Positions 10,152 to 27,761 of a DNA stretch of 64,000 bases are shown here, in pieces. The number at the start of each line of letters is the position of its first letter. Within the stretch, counting starts at the first letter, position 1. A program made the position numbers and the translations under genes. This stretch comes from Rotaria macrura. Taxonomy: Eukaryota > Rotifera > Eurotatoria > Philodinida > Philodinidae. The DNA is taken from assembly GCA_900239685.1 (NCBI GenBank), contig OENT01000811.1, forward strand, positions 1 to 64,000, read 5' to 3'. The notes below the pieces were generated by a model. That model did not search any database. It had not been told where the DNA came from and saw only the letters and a program-made list of their open reading frames with translations.

Positions 10152-10431
10152 CAGAGCTCCGCGGGACGACGAAAAAGTCGTCCAGTCCCGCCTACTTTTT
10201 ATTTTTCAGTCCCGTCTGACATGGTTTACCAAAAATTTCCGAACTGTTTCATTAGTAAAACACTACCTTTTCGAGGCTTGAAATGGTTGAGTCAGTTTTT
10301 TTTTGACCGAAAGCGACACTTCTCTGATGAAAAGTCACAAACAATAATTGTTTTTCAGCTAAAAAACGAAGAAAATATTCCTTGCGGGACGCAGAACGAA
10401 TCCAAAACTCGTCCCGTCCCGCGGAGCTCTG
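10152..10431. mobile_element. 280 bp MITE, hAT-like ends
   Basis: The element begins CAGAGCTCCGCGGGACG and ends with its exact reverse complement (17 bp perfect terminal inverted repeat). The CAG start is typical of hAT elements. The flanking octamers, TTAGGGAC on the left and TTAGTCTA on the right, agree at only the first four positions, so the target duplication is decayed or absent. An open frame of 143 codons crosses it but has no protein-like features. A single-ended remnant with the GGAGCTCTG terminus lies at about 37030-37077. Confidence 0.75.
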
Positions 10432-10941
10432 TTAGTCTACAAACATATATTTGTCTCAATCTAAAAGAAACAAGTAGTCAAACGGCTTTGAATAGGTTTT
10501 ATATTTTACGTCCATGAATGGTCGTACTCTAATTGCTACTCCATTTATCTTAGTAACCCATTTTTTCCATACAAGCTGATATATAATTTTTGAAAACATA
10601 ATTTACCACTAAATAGATAGCTCTTGAAAGTCCCAACTAACTGTGCATGTATATACGACATTTTCTAATGCTCATTCTTGATGTTCGATAAGATTTTCCG
10701 TCGTATCGATAGTTGTTAATAATTATGACATTTTCATTGTGAGAAAGCGATTAAAATTTTATCATTTATCTATTCTGAGATAGAGCGTAAAAGAAAACGT
10801 GTGCAAACATTATGGGACACTCAGTATATACGTCTATGAATGTATATATTTGATAAATATTAATATGATGGCATGTACATATGTTAAACAAAAATAGAAG
10901 TTTAATATACGTAATACAATGATTTAAATTGAAAAATAAAA
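10432..10941. other. 3' flank of the alpha-kinase gene
   Basis: AT-rich sequence downstream, in gene sense, of the minus-strand kinase stop codon. It probably holds its 3' UTR. No other feature is visible. Confidence 0.4.
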
Positions 10942-13900
10942 TTAACATAATTCAAAATTTTCTTCTACATCTAATTGTGTCTTATCGATTGTAATAAAAA
11001 GGTTTTCTTCGGTTATTTTTAAATTTAATTCGTCGCTTGTTTTCGAAATTGCATTGCATAGAAGGGAATCTGAACGACTCAATGAAATCGAATTCGATGA
11101 GGCACTCCTTGACATAGGTAGATTTAACTTTGAACATACGTCGCTACACACATGTGTACGAAAAAATTGTTGCATGCCTTTCACACCAAGATTAGTTCGT
11201 GTTTCTCGAAAACGTAACAAATCATTACAATGCAGTGCAGGATCAGTCAATAAATAAGCACGATCTACTTTCACACCTTGTAAATCGACAACCATAAGAC
11301 GTCCAGAAGTAATATGATACGTCCAATGCGAGAATGCTTGTAAAACAGTCGAATACTCATTGAGCAAGACTCCACCATTGTTATTATTCCATTTACGCCA
11401 TTCTTGATGCATGCGTCGTTCAACTTGATAGATTTTCGATGGATTCGCCTTGTATTGAACGAGATCAGCATCGGCATAGACGATCGGAACATAATTTCGA
11501 AAAAGACGTTGTTGTTCAGCATTGAATAGTTCCGCTAAAAATTGAGCAATAGCTTGTATTTCAAGATGCTCTTGATAGACGATGAATTGATTCAATTTAA
11601 CATCTGCACTTGCAAATTCTTTAAAAACGACATCAACGAACGGTGAATTATCACTAGAATATTGACCATAGAAAGCGAATCGAAGTGAACCTTTAGCAAA
11701 AGGATTTGGTGCAATTTTTATTTGACCATGATTTTTATTAACAGATAGAGGATGAAAAAGATCATCGATGTTCATTGGTGGAATAATTTCCGTTATATTA
11801 ACATCGAATGTTTCCAAATAATGCCAGTTAGGTTGTTTACTGAAAAGTGTATAAGGTTTTATCTGTTTATTTCCATTACGATACAATGACATTGTTAATT
11901 CAACACTATTTTGAATAATAGCAGTTGTCTTTTCTATTATACCTTGAATTAGACATGTTGAATCGCTTACATGAATTTCGGATATTGATCCAAATACAAA
12001 AGCAAATTCGTCAAACATCTTTTTTGTTGTTTCATTGAGTTGAATTTTACAATATGTTATACCTAATCGCTTGATGCTAAACATAATCTTTGATAATTCT
12101 CGATTCCTTGGATCACCTTTAAGATAATTGTCATTTGCTGTTCCGTGAAAATCATGATATTCTTGTCCATGGCAAGGTGCATCACATATGTGAATTAATA
12201 AACGATTTGGACTCGACCATGAAAGTTGTGCAACAGCCTCCAATCCGCCTAGTCATAGAAAATTAACGCAATACTTCAACTCGTCAATAACAGACAATGA
12301 AAAATGTTTCCTTGGACTAGTTAGCTCTTTTTTTACTGTATCGAAATAACGACTCATCCGGGATGTTAGCTAGTTCTATTGTCCGAAGCAGTTTATTTTT
12401 TATAAAGAAGTTTCGTCGTTCAAAATCAGTGCAAAAGAAAGTTGAACCTTTTTTCCGTACCTATCATTCTATTTATCAGTTAAAAAATCAAAAATTTTCG
12501 AACATGTTTTATCAATGCATATGACAAGAGAATTAATAAATGATTTCAACAGATAAGATCTTTTCCAGTCATTGAAATTAGTGGACGTATGGTATTTGAT
12601 CATCGATGACAGTTTAATCAGTTCTTGTACCATGTACTTAAGATACAGATCATGTTTGTTTCTTTGCAATTCTTTGTATGAAAACTGATACTTATATGAA
12701 CTACTGAAAATCTAGAGTTGAACAACTTTGAAAGACAAGTCAAGCATATGTATTTTATTAGCAATGCATAAGTATGTAGAGTTTCAATAGATTAACAATA
12801 AAGACTGTGCTGTTATGAACGAGGAAACTATCGGATCTCACAAATAAAAGTTCACAGTGAGTGAACGTTTCGGAAAGTTTTGTCAATTATTTGTATTCAA
12901 TAACTAATTTGTACATCCCATATGATTCTCTGACGACTACTAATTAGTGTTCATCAAACTTCAAAATTTCTAACGTATACTCTGATAAACTCATCGTTTA
13001 ATACGTTGCTTAATCTAGATTTTTGATAGTGTGCTTGCTGTAAAAATCGTCGCGGTATTTCGTCATCACATCTGTTTTACATTACTTGGAACAACAATCA
13101 ATAGTTTCTCAAGTATGTCTTCTGTCAAAAGTCGAATTCTAAGTCATCGATTTATAATTCACTAGATTCTATCTCTTCAAACAAGATATTCATACTACTG
13201 GACAATTTTGTTTTTCTACTAAAGACCAAAGAAAGAAATATAAATTTGAACAAATAACAAAAACTCTTGTCGGGAACACAGTTGAATGCTAGAATACAAC
13301 ATTCAAGAACTATATTGGTTATTTTTCTTTGCCTACAAATATAAATAAATTATAGATTATTAAGAATTATTTCTTTGTTAAAAACTTAGTCGAATTCTCT
13401 TTTCCGACACTTACTAAACACATCTTCACATGTATCATCACCGCCCATGCTTTGAATTTGATTGAGAAATTTTTGAAATACATTTTCATCATCGGTAAAA
13501 TCAAGCTTTTCCATGTTCTCGCCAATATCTCGATATCCGATAAAAGCAAGATGAGGTTTAATCGAATATAATTGTAAAATAGTTTCTGTTAGTTGATGAA
13601 TATGATTTTTAGTTTCATCAACATATGGTCTCATACTGCCTGTACAATCCATAAGAAAACATAGATCAATAGCCGATTGTACTTTAGATATTTTGAGGAG
13701 TTCGTCAACTTCATATTTTCGTTGCACAAGTTCTTTTTCACGTTGTTCGATCTTGTTTTTCTTAACAATAGCTAATCCATCGGCTGTATTCAACAGGGAT
13801 GACCACGTGTTAATACGCATCAATGCTTCTTTAGTTGATGTAAGTGTATGATGTAATGTCATATTCTCTGGATTCTTACGTAGTTCATCAAGTTTATTTT

Positions 13901-14120
13901 TAAAATTGGTTGATAGTTGTTCAAATTCAGCATCTAATGCATCGATATCGATATCAATCACCGAGTTGGACGGTTGCTCTTCATTCCAATCGATGGTTGG
14001 CGCAGACGTATGATGTGTGCGCTTAGTTAAACGAATCGAATCAACAGTATCTTTTGGGATAATGTCATCGGACAGGATTGAGCTAGTGGTGAATGATCTC
14101 GAATGTTGTTGATTCATCAT
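10942..14120 (-). CDS. von Willebrand A domain plus alpha-kinase protein (VwkA-like)
   Basis: Two exons, 14120-13415 and 12248-10942, encode about 670 residues. The donor at 13414 (GTAAGT) and the acceptor at 12250-12249 join in phase to give GGDDTCEDVFSGLEAVAQLS. Residues about 60-145 are likely helical and charged. Residues about 150-290 form a von Willebrand A domain with the metal-site start LMDCTGSM and the GGDDTCEDV motif. The C-terminal part, from about 395, is an atypical (alpha) kinase catalytic domain: NPFAKGSLRFAFYG near the nucleotide site, VVDLQGV, LTDPALHC, and the zinc-site region GMQQFFRTHVCSDVC. In the family this architecture is a Ser/Thr kinase tied to vacuole or myosin-II control (Dictyostelium VwkA). 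The substrate here is unknown. The start is the first of two ATGs directly after a TACATAAG acceptor-like site; the frame stays open upstream. A Ser-rich tail follows the kinase. Base use matches the neighbours. Confidence 0.9.
12249..13414 (-). other. 1.17 kb intron of the alpha-kinase gene
   Basis: It is unusually long for this window, where most introns are 45-90 bp. It holds AT-rich sequence with no repeat or nested gene that I can support. The short open frame 12469-12669 has no features. Confidence 0.6.
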
Positions 14121-14149
14121 CTTATGTATGAAAATCACTTGTAACAATA

Positions 14150-16199
14150 TAGCCTAAGAATATGAAACAGATATTATCGTAAATCTTTACGAACTATTAC
14201 ATTCTATGACAAATATGTGGATTGAATCAGTAACCAATGCTTTTTTCATTCGAAATGTTTGTTAAATCATTTTGAAGAGATTATTTTTTTGAAAAAAAAA
14301 CTATACCTATCGAAAACACGAAAGTCCTCTACACATGATAATGATTCATATCAAGCAAATAAAATTTCTTAGATTTCAGAGATGATATTTTTGTTTCCCG
14401 TGAACTTGCACATTACGAAGATTCAATCGAATGAAAGAATTCAACGAAATCTATGACTGTATTTGTCTGAAGTACGAGAGATAATCCTCTCATTCTAATG
14501 AAAGCAGCTAATACATTTGCAATTAACTTGTACTTCTACTTAATAAAAATTTTTCTAGAATTCAATGAGCTGTATGTACGAAAGTTAGAATCGATACTAA
14601 TAGTACCGGCTGATCTAGTTCTATCTGATCTAACGATATGTACACCTATAGGGGTCATCGTAAATTTTCAAACTTTCAATATTTAAAATAGAATTTTTAT
14701 AGTATTCGTGAATCATCGTTTAACCAATGTGTTGTCAGTCTATCAGCCAATCTGGTCTGATAGAACTTACTGAGATTCGTACCAGAACTGGTCGTCAAAA
14801 ATTCACACCGATTCCATCTTTGTGACTTAATTGAAAAATGATTGGTATTATTCTTTGATTTCCATGGACGTATCAAAGACTCGGGCATTGGAGTTCAAAT
14901 TGAAATCTTTCACAACAATAGAACTGGATAAACATATAGTTTTTGTTTTTTTAATGTCTTCGATCTTGTTACTATGTCTGTTGTAGGATACAATAATAAT
15001 CATCAAAGCATATTTTCTTAGTCACTCGTAGAATTTTACAATTTTAATCTTGTTAATTCAGAAGAGAAGAGAATCAAAAGACGTAAGATTTTCAACATCT
15101 CTCGTTCGTAACAATGTAGTATGTAGAGTTGTAATTCAAAAATTAGTTTTAGATTCTTAGGAAGTGTTCGATGGTGTGAACACATAGAATATATTGTAAC
15201 TCTTTAATAATAAGCTAACGACAACTATTTTTCTCAAACTATTAATATATTATCTAACTCGATATAATCTAGATGACTTTCATATGAAATGAGTTTATCA
15301 TTGGATGACTTTCTCTTGCCAGTGAACTCGATAACCAGCGGGTGTGTCAAATGGGGGTGTGTCCCTCTCGACGTCTATCTTTTGCTACCCTATTCTTACT
15401 GTAAAAACTATCGACTGAAATTATGTATCAAACAAACATAGGAAACTTTGATTAACCTAAAGAATAGTAGAATTCCTATCTCAAAACTCTATTTAAACAA
15501 ACTCGAATCACAAGTCAACATGATAGAACATGTCGGTTTATTGTAAACATAGATAAAATCGAATGATCGATTTCATAAATGTAATTCTTAACTATAAAAT
15601 ATCAAAGAAAATGATTGTAATTCACAAACAAAAATTTAATTTCCTCACTTGCTCACATCAATGATAAGTATGAGAGCACAAAGAATCTCAATCATGTGCC
15701 TTTCACCTTAGTTTTTATTTATTTGTCTACATTGTTTCAAATATACATGCAGCAAACCAAATATGATAATGTTTCAGAGCGCGTGATTAAAATAATTCTA
15801 GAAAAGCCCGTGTGATAACGTGTATATCATACTAGTGAGAGCACATGACTTTCACGTCATACTAAGATAATTCATATAGATTACACATCGAGATGTAATC
15901 ATACTTGCTTCAGTTTTAAGATAAGAATTTTCTTATTTTTTTTGAAAAATATTTATTTTATTTCATGATTGCAAAAAATTTGCCTATTGTTTAATGTTAC
16001 CTAATTCATTGAATGCAATTGAATTTTAGATCTGTATTGAGTTTATAAGTGATTGCGATGTTACATATAGTTTTATTTGAATTAATAAAAATAAATGAGT
16101 AAAAAATATACGGTATATATATATATGTATGTATGGGAGTAGTAATAAGATAAAAATAGAATGGTTAGTACAATTAATAGGTTGATAGATTTAAAAATT
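14150..16199. other. Intergenic DNA between the kinase and acyltransferase genes
   Basis: AT-rich sequence. It should contain the kinase upstream region and the 3' UTR of the acyltransferase gene. The only simple repeat is (TA)n at about 16113-16128. Short open frames at 14498-14686 and 14697-14888 lack any support. Confidence 0.45.
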
Positions 16200-19100
16200 T
16201 TATTTATCCTTATTTTCTTGATTATTCGTATTCAAACTATCACATTCGTGTAATAATTGAAGACTTTTTATATATTGATGTGAGAAAACATCTAAATAAA
16301 GTAAACTTATGAATTAACAATCAAATAGAGACCAATTGATCTTACCAATATAAAATGAAGCTCCATTATAAACGCTGAATGCGAACACCAACCCAAGATA
16401 GATCCCATTTATATACCTAGAATAAAAAAACATGCATTGAAAATCTGTTTCTCTGTAAACGATTTGCTTATAGTCTTCGTCAGAAATTAGTTTTCATCGA
16501 ATTCGATTGAATATAATTAGAAAAATCAACGATTTCTTCGGAACAATATTTTCATTCAAATTTTATGAGTTTTTCTCAAAATCGATTCCTGACTATTTCT
16601 GTAGGTTCTATTTGCCTATGAGCCAAACAATAGAAGAATGTCAACTTACATGTGTTGATAATAGATTAATGAAACTGGTATAATCGAAATAAGCATGTAT
16701 AAGAATTGTAGGAAGAAGTAAATCAGAAGTTTATATCGATTAATTCCATCATCAGGTCCTCCAAATCCCATTCGTTGTATAAGACGTGAAACAACACCTT
16801 TTTTATCCGTTAATAACCATGTATACGATGTTACTCGTAATCCACCAGCAACCTTCTCCGAACAACCACGAACGATAAACACATAGTACAATGTTTGCCA
16901 TGCCAGATAAAATATAATCGAATAAATAATCGATTGATTAAAAGGCATTGCTGAATTCATCTGGGCAATAGCCGGATAACGTTCAGTTTGAAGATCAATT
17001 GGTAAAAGCCAACGAAGAGTGAACATTGTCAATGGTGGATATCTAATAAAAATTAATCAATACGAAACAACACTATGACTTGAAGAAGTTTTCTATCTTA
17101 CATATGAATGAATAGACTTGTTATTTTGTCAAAGCCTAGAACGATATCATACAATACAATTCATTTTGGAAAACAATTCTATCAATAATAAAAAAAGTAA
17201 CTAACTATGAAAAACAAGTGAATTTTTCCAAAGAACTATAGCAAGTGCCAATGGTCCATGAGTCAATGTATAGCAAACAGTATAAAGAATTGTCGATGAC
17301 GGCAAAATCCATAAATAAATTAATGTTAAGAAATTACCAAAATAGCACAAATCAAAGACTAAATAAAATGAAATTCGCTATTAAAAATTATTTTAACCGA
17401 ATTTGAGAATACCAAAATAATGCCAATGTTTTTGTTTATAAATAAAAAAGCGAACTGTTATGAGACATAATGCTTGAATTGTGTAAACCATCGGTAATAT
17501 GTGAGGCCATCGACTAGCTAAAACATACATAAGTAAGTCCAATTCATTTTGAGATAAATGGATGCATGCAGTCTTGTTAGTAAATAACTGTGAAACGCGA
17601 CAAAGCTCCTATATGCTAATCGTAGAAAGATAATAACGTTAGATCTATCTCAGAACTTATTTCTTCGCCATGATGAAATTAGCCATGGAATGAAGTAAAA
17701 TCGAGAACATCTAAAATCTCTGAATAAACTTCAAAACTAGAAAGGTAGGCAGGCAGACTTAACAATTAAGAATAAATTAATATTCATTGGCGAGAGAATT
17801 GACAAGTCTCATGTGGGAACATTATTTTTTTACTTCTTACCCTTTCTTCCTCGACAAACAGGTTCGACAACAAGATGAATAAAAGACTTGATTGTATCAT
17901 CTAATGAACTTACTGTTGACTCTAATAAATGCAACAATTTTTTTACTTTTACAAGCTGCGTCACATGTCGATTTTTTTTCTTGAATAGAAGAAAATCCTA
18001 AACCAGTTAGCACCACGCGGTGAGATATCACACTTTCCTCCTGATTTAGGCATTGGAGAAATCGCCACAAGTGTGGATGCAGCTGAACCACACGTGTAAG
18101 TATACGTTTATAGGGTGTGGGTGTCATATCACGTTTTGCCGAACCACATCCACTGTCAAACGAACACGCTCTATCGATGTAGGTGAGAAAAATGCTTTTA
18201 GTCTACGTCTAATTTACAATGAAGTTGCTAAAAGCTCACTGTACTTTCGTCTAGTGGCAACAATCATCGACGCTACTAGTCGATTCTAAATCATTCCATC
18301 TATTCTAAGAAACCAATTCGATGTTCTTTACTGCCCGACATCAACATTTTTTACTTCGATGGAAACTACCTATAAAAAATGAATGATAACTTGATTAGAG
18401 AAAATTTGATTTTCAACATGCATTTTAGTCATAGAAAATCTCATTCTCAGAGGTTCTCCAGTATATATTTTGATCGATTCATATGAATGAAATTAGAATT
18501 CGAGTATTCGTTGAAGTGTAATTTTTTTCCTAGGATATCAAGATACAACAATATAGTCGATATTTGTCTCATATTACTACAATTCGTTTATGAAATGCTG
18601 AGAACATCTTGAGAAAAGACTATTTGCTAGACTAGTAGGTTTCTAATTGACACTTATGAATCTATAAAACGCTTTAATTGATTTTTTCAATGCATCACAT
18701 ATGATGTATAAAATTCTCAAGATGCATGCATAGAAACAAGATTAGAAGTGAAACGTTAATCAGTAAGACTAATTAAATGCAATAGAATTCAAAATTCGAC
18801 ATAGACTTGTTCTGTAATTGATGATTGGGGTATAGCTGATTCTCTTCTCTCGCTCTCGCACAAATTAAAAGACTCGGTCACGTCTATTATAGTGAAGCAC
18901 ATGGAATTTTGGAGAAGGCCTTCTATTTGAAATCTACAGTCGAGATTAATAGAAAATTTTGATAATCTTCCGAATGAGTTGTCGATTGTGTCTTTTCTCT
19001 CATTGTTTCTTACAAGACAGAAAAGAAGATGCAAGAGAACACATATGCATACATTATTGAAAGCAAAAATGAAAGTTAATCATATTTTTCTACACACTAA

Positions 19101-19648
19101 CATACATAGCAGATATAAAGCCCCTGACCTTCTCTATTGGGACAATCATCCAAAACTTTTCGGAAGATCTTCTCTTAGAGAGGTGGAAGGTTACTCTACT
19201 CTACATGTCGAAACTATCCTCAGAGACGTTGAATTATAAAGAAAACAAGATGACTCATACCGATCAATGGAGTCGAACACGCGTTGGCTACTGCGATTGT
19301 AAACGTTATTTTATCTCTCATTCGAATAAAATTTGGTTGTTTTGATTTTTCCGATAATAAACGAAGACGTTTTTCTAATTTTATTTTAAGTGAACGTTTT
19401 TGTTGTTCAACTTCATCTTTTGTACGTTGCCATTGATGTAGAGTTTGTTCTTTACGTTGTTCTACTAGAAATGAGTGAAAGAAATTTTCAAAATAACATT
19501 TTCTCTTCGAATGTTATTCATTCATACTTAGTTGTCGAATAGAATTAATTTTATAGGCAAAACCTTCAAGATAGTCGTACGAATCAAGTTCATCGCCATT
19601 ATCTTCATCTTCATCTTCTTCTTCTAATATATTTTTATCTTTCGTCAT
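16200..19648 (-). CDS. Glycerophosphocholine acyltransferase-like membrane protein (GPC1/DUF2838 family)
   Basis: Eight exons: 19648-19528, 19464-19261, 17517-17398, 17358-17206, 17135-17102, 17042-16650, 16416-16346, 16291-16200. All splice sites are GT-AG with matching phases, giving 395 residues. A short acidic N-terminus and a basic coiled segment (about residues 40-85) lead into a multi-pass membrane domain. Family landmarks can be read across the junctions: RDKITFTIAVANA, DLCYFGNFL, HGPLALAI.LWKNSLVFHS, DKITSLFIHIYPPL.MFTLRW, FYLAWQTLYYVFIV, and NGASFYIDVFSHQY near the end. Yeast and plant members move an acyl group from acyl-CoA to glycerophosphocholine, remaking lysophosphatidylcholine in the ER. 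That activity is inferred here. The start codon lies two bases after a TTATTAG acceptor. The family is best known from fungi, plants and protists, so its presence in an animal is notable, but its intron density argues against a recent bacterial-style transfer. Confidence 0.88.
17518..19260 (-). other. 1.74 kb intron of the acyltransferase gene
   Basis: The phase-1 donor at 19260 and the acceptor at 17519-17518 are well supported by the resulting peptide (TPLIGASRWPHILP). The intron contains a slightly GC-richer patch (about 17990-18180) with overlapping open frames on both strands. None has recognisable protein features. Confidence 0.65.
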
Positions 19649-19825
19649 ATCTAATAATGAGACTACAATTATTACAAATATCTTATTGTTTAATAAAAGA
19701 AAAACATTCTACGTTGCATTCGCATATCAGAGACAAAAGAAATCTGAGCAACAGATCACATTAAACATGGAATTCATTCATAGATAAAAGATAAAAAAAA
19801 ACACAGATTATCTGAAGACAAACTA

Positions 19826-22274
19826 TTATTCATCCTTAAGATCAAAAAAACCGACACACATTGTTTCCTGTCCGATTAATGCAATACTTGGTGAAGATGC
19901 AAAATTATTCCATTTGATTTCATCAATATTATGTTTTGATGATTCATCAGGTAGATTGATGCAAGATGCACCTTTAGGTGACCACATATAAATACGATTA
20001 TTATGAGTACATAATGCTAAATGATCTCGTTTAGGTTCCCATTTAATACATCGTATTGGTTGAATTTGTATAAGAACAAAAGCTAAATGAAATGTTGGTT
20101 TGAAATCAAATATAAATAAAAGATTTGGCATTGTATCATTGATGGTTGATAAATATCGACCTGAACATGAATATTCAATCGATGATACACCTAATCGTGG
20201 ATTAGCACGATCAAGATCAGGTTTTATTGGTGCTATTTGAAGTGTACCATTATAAATAATATATTTGGATTCAACCGAAGTATTTGTATCTGTTTGCGTT
20301 ACTGCAGATGATGATGAATAAGCAGAAGATGAATATGGCTTACGTTGACTAAAATATAGAATTAAGAAAATTTGTACATTCATGAATGTGAACGTAAATA
20401 TTAATCTTTTGAATAGATCGTTTAAGGATGAACTGTTTCTAGATCTTTCGATAATTACTAATGCGAAACTATTCGTAAACGCTCTTTCAATTAAATTAAC
20501 TGCTAGTTGCACAACATCTGATACTAATTGTTATCATAGATTGTGTGCAAAAAGACACATCAAATATAAGATTTTTTGGAACTCATTCGAGTTACTTTCA
20601 TTCCAATACGTTCTAATCTATAGAATAATAGAAGATTCATATGGATGTCTGTAAGTACGATTTAGAGGGAAAAAAGTTGTAATCTCATTGCTTAATGTTT
20701 CCTTCGAATGAATATCAGTGACGTAACTTTCGTCTATAAACATGCAAAAAAGAAACATAACTTTCTTGTTTTTGTGTACTCAAAAAGTGAGTACACTCTA
20801 GAATCGGTCAGTGTGTCCGGCCGGCCGTTAACGCGATAACTCTTTACAAATACATTCGATTGAGCTGAAATTTTGCGCACAGAATTGTCTGATGAATATC
20901 TCGGTCGAGTTCGAAGATGAGAAGGATCCGGCAAGAAATGGCTGAGTTATCGAAAAAATTGTCATTTTTCACCAAGCAATCCCTGAGGTGGGGTACAGGG
21001 ATTTTTTCAAAAAAAACTTTTTTCTCAGAATTATCCACAACGTATATAAATCGACTCAGTTTTTAACACTGATTCCGAATCTGATATTAGTTTTGAACCA
21101 AATCGCAGCTTTCTAACAAAACATTGGCTGCAAAAAGGTCTGAAATGCACAAAAACTGCATCTAGAAACAAAATTACCTAGATATGTCTGAGATGATCAG
21201 TAGTTTTGGAGTTTCCCAAAAAGGTTTACCAAGATACTTCATCCGTGCACACATTCTAGGATGACTGATTTGTCTCATTCACTTTTTGAAGTACACATAA
21301 CTCTCGGACATAAGTCCGAAGTTTTCACATTTATTTTTGTTTTCTTTTAAACTTGACAAAATTTTGTTCGTAATTTACCTTTGATCTTTTTTCTCTTGAC
21401 CATCAGAATTATATTCTTCTTCTTTTAAAATCGTATAACCTTTTCCTGATGTTAATTTTTGTGGATGTTCAAATGATGCTTGAATTTTTTTGTATGTTAA
21501 ATAACTGAAAACAGTTACACGTTCTTCATAATCACCAACAACAATAACTTGTCCCGTTGGTGACCATCGTGCACAACGTATACCCAATGATAGACGATCA
21601 TTTTCCGGCTTGTAAATATTCAGTAGTTGTCCATCGAGTGTATAGAAAATAATTTTATATTCATAAGAGTTCTCCCATAAACATAAAACATCAGCTATTG
21701 GTGACCATTCAATACCTTGAAGATCTTCTAAATCACTTGGTTGAAAATGTGCAATCATGGACCAATTCGATGAATAATCAAATATTGATACATGATCTGT
21801 ACTATCATTACGACGTTCAACTAATGCCATATAAGGTTTCAATGAACTAAAAACATACGAATTCGGTGTAAGTTTCTTTGGATATTTTATATATGAAACA
21901 TTTTTTGTTGTTAATGACCAAACAGTTATACGTAAATGAAATTGTGCTGTTGTTAATACATGACGAGAATCTGGTGCCCAATGTACTTGACAAAGACCAC
22001 CTGAACCTTCATCAATCTTACATTTCCATTCAGGATTATCTAAAGAAAATACTTGAACAGCATGTCGTTTTATGAGACCAGCTAAAATTAAACGTGAATC
22101 GTATGACCATTCGATTGTATCAATTGTATCGATACAAGCAAATAAATTGATGATTTCTAATGTTGTTGATGAACGAATTATTAAACGATATTGATTAACA
22201 CATGCTAAATATTGACCATCAGGAGAAAATGAACATTGCCGAGATGTTACTTTAAGTAATTCACTGAAATTCAT
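19826..22274 (-). CDS. WRAP73: WRAP73/WDR8 WD40-repeat centrosomal protein
   Basis: Two exons, 22274-21379 and 20348-19826, join in phase (KDQ-S-QRKPY) to give 472 residues, close to the usual 460. The N-terminus is strongly WRAP73-like: a FSPDGQYLACV.QYRL start, then EWSYDSRLILAG, CKIDEGSGGL, HFLRI/ITVWSL and VSYIKYPK. Several WD-type blades follow, and a second set lies in exon 2 (IRCIKWEPKRDHLALCT, IYMWSPKG). Residues about 285-325 form a Ser/Thr-rich linker. In other eukaryotes the protein works with SSX2IP at centriolar satellites and spindle poles, helping spindle anchoring, microtubule minus-end organisation and ciliogenesis. The start codon directly abuts a CATTTCTAG acceptor. The single 1.03 kb intron carries copy 1 of the 0.55 kb repeat. 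Confidence 0.95.
20774..21336 (+). repeat. 0.55 kb interspersed repeat, copy 1 (in WRAP73 intron)
   Basis: It begins with a perfect short hairpin (GTGTACTC-7 nt-GAGTACAC). It has a subterminal inverted match, TGTGTACT.CAAAAAGTGA, to the bases near its right end, where TCACTTTTTGAAGTACACA is found. It then continues for about 40 bp that all three copies share, ending CACATTTATTT. It differs from copies 2 and 3 at diagnostic sites (for example GCGCACAGAATTG against GTGCACAGAATTA) and keeps a short segment that they lack. It is probably a non-autonomous DNA transposon. Confidence 0.85.
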
Positions 22275-22993
22275 CTAGAAATGCAATTTAAAAAAAATCT
22301 ATTCATTAAACATGTGTCAATGTCATAGTAGCGATTTATCATGAGGTTAGAAAAAAAAACACATTTTGATTGAACTATCGTAGAATATTTAATTTGAAGA
22401 AGAACTAAAAAAAATTGAAATTACTTGAATAACTGAATATCGGACGAGAAATAAATTTGTTTGAGTCAAAAGTTTCAACATATACTGAATAGATGGGAAA
22501 AAAAATCGATAGATGAACATCTGTCTATCGAGACTTATGCAAATCATCGAAGCAAAGATCAACATTCAACTACGGTCGTCTTAATTTTAACTAGAGAGTA
22601 CAGATAATGCAGACATTTGTTGTATCTTCTCAATTCTACTAATTTTTACTGAAATTTACAATAGTCAAAAAATTATCAACAACCATAAGAATGTTTGTTT
22701 TTATCATTGCGATTGACTGATATCATCAAGTTCATGTATATTATCGAATAATTTTCTAATGCAACATATCTATAAATAAAAATAAATAATTGCATTCTCA
22801 TCGATACCATGTTCTCTTATTGACGATAAAAATGAAAAGAAAATTGAAAAAAGCAATAAATATTATTCTATTTATTTGTTCCATCACTCTACTACAAAAC
22901 AAAAAATACTTTTATGATAAATAGAAAATAAATAAATAAATAGATTAAAATATATATTAAATGTGTTGTGCTGTATGTTGAGACTTTGAAATA

Positions 22994-27761
<4,768 letters not shown>

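Noticed and set aside
10086-10517. 143-codon frame on the plus strand
   Set aside because: It spans the whole MITE at 10152-10431, including both terminal repeats, and has no protein-like features.
17897-18289. Overlapping frames on both strands within the acyltransferase intron
   Set aside because: Flanking exons join perfectly without them and neither product shows family features.
20734-20934. MPDPSHLRTRPRYS-type short protein, also at 31564-31788 and 35621-35869
   Set aside because: Not called as a gene because it is open simply by sharing the same repeat in three copies. It is kept as a finding for testing.
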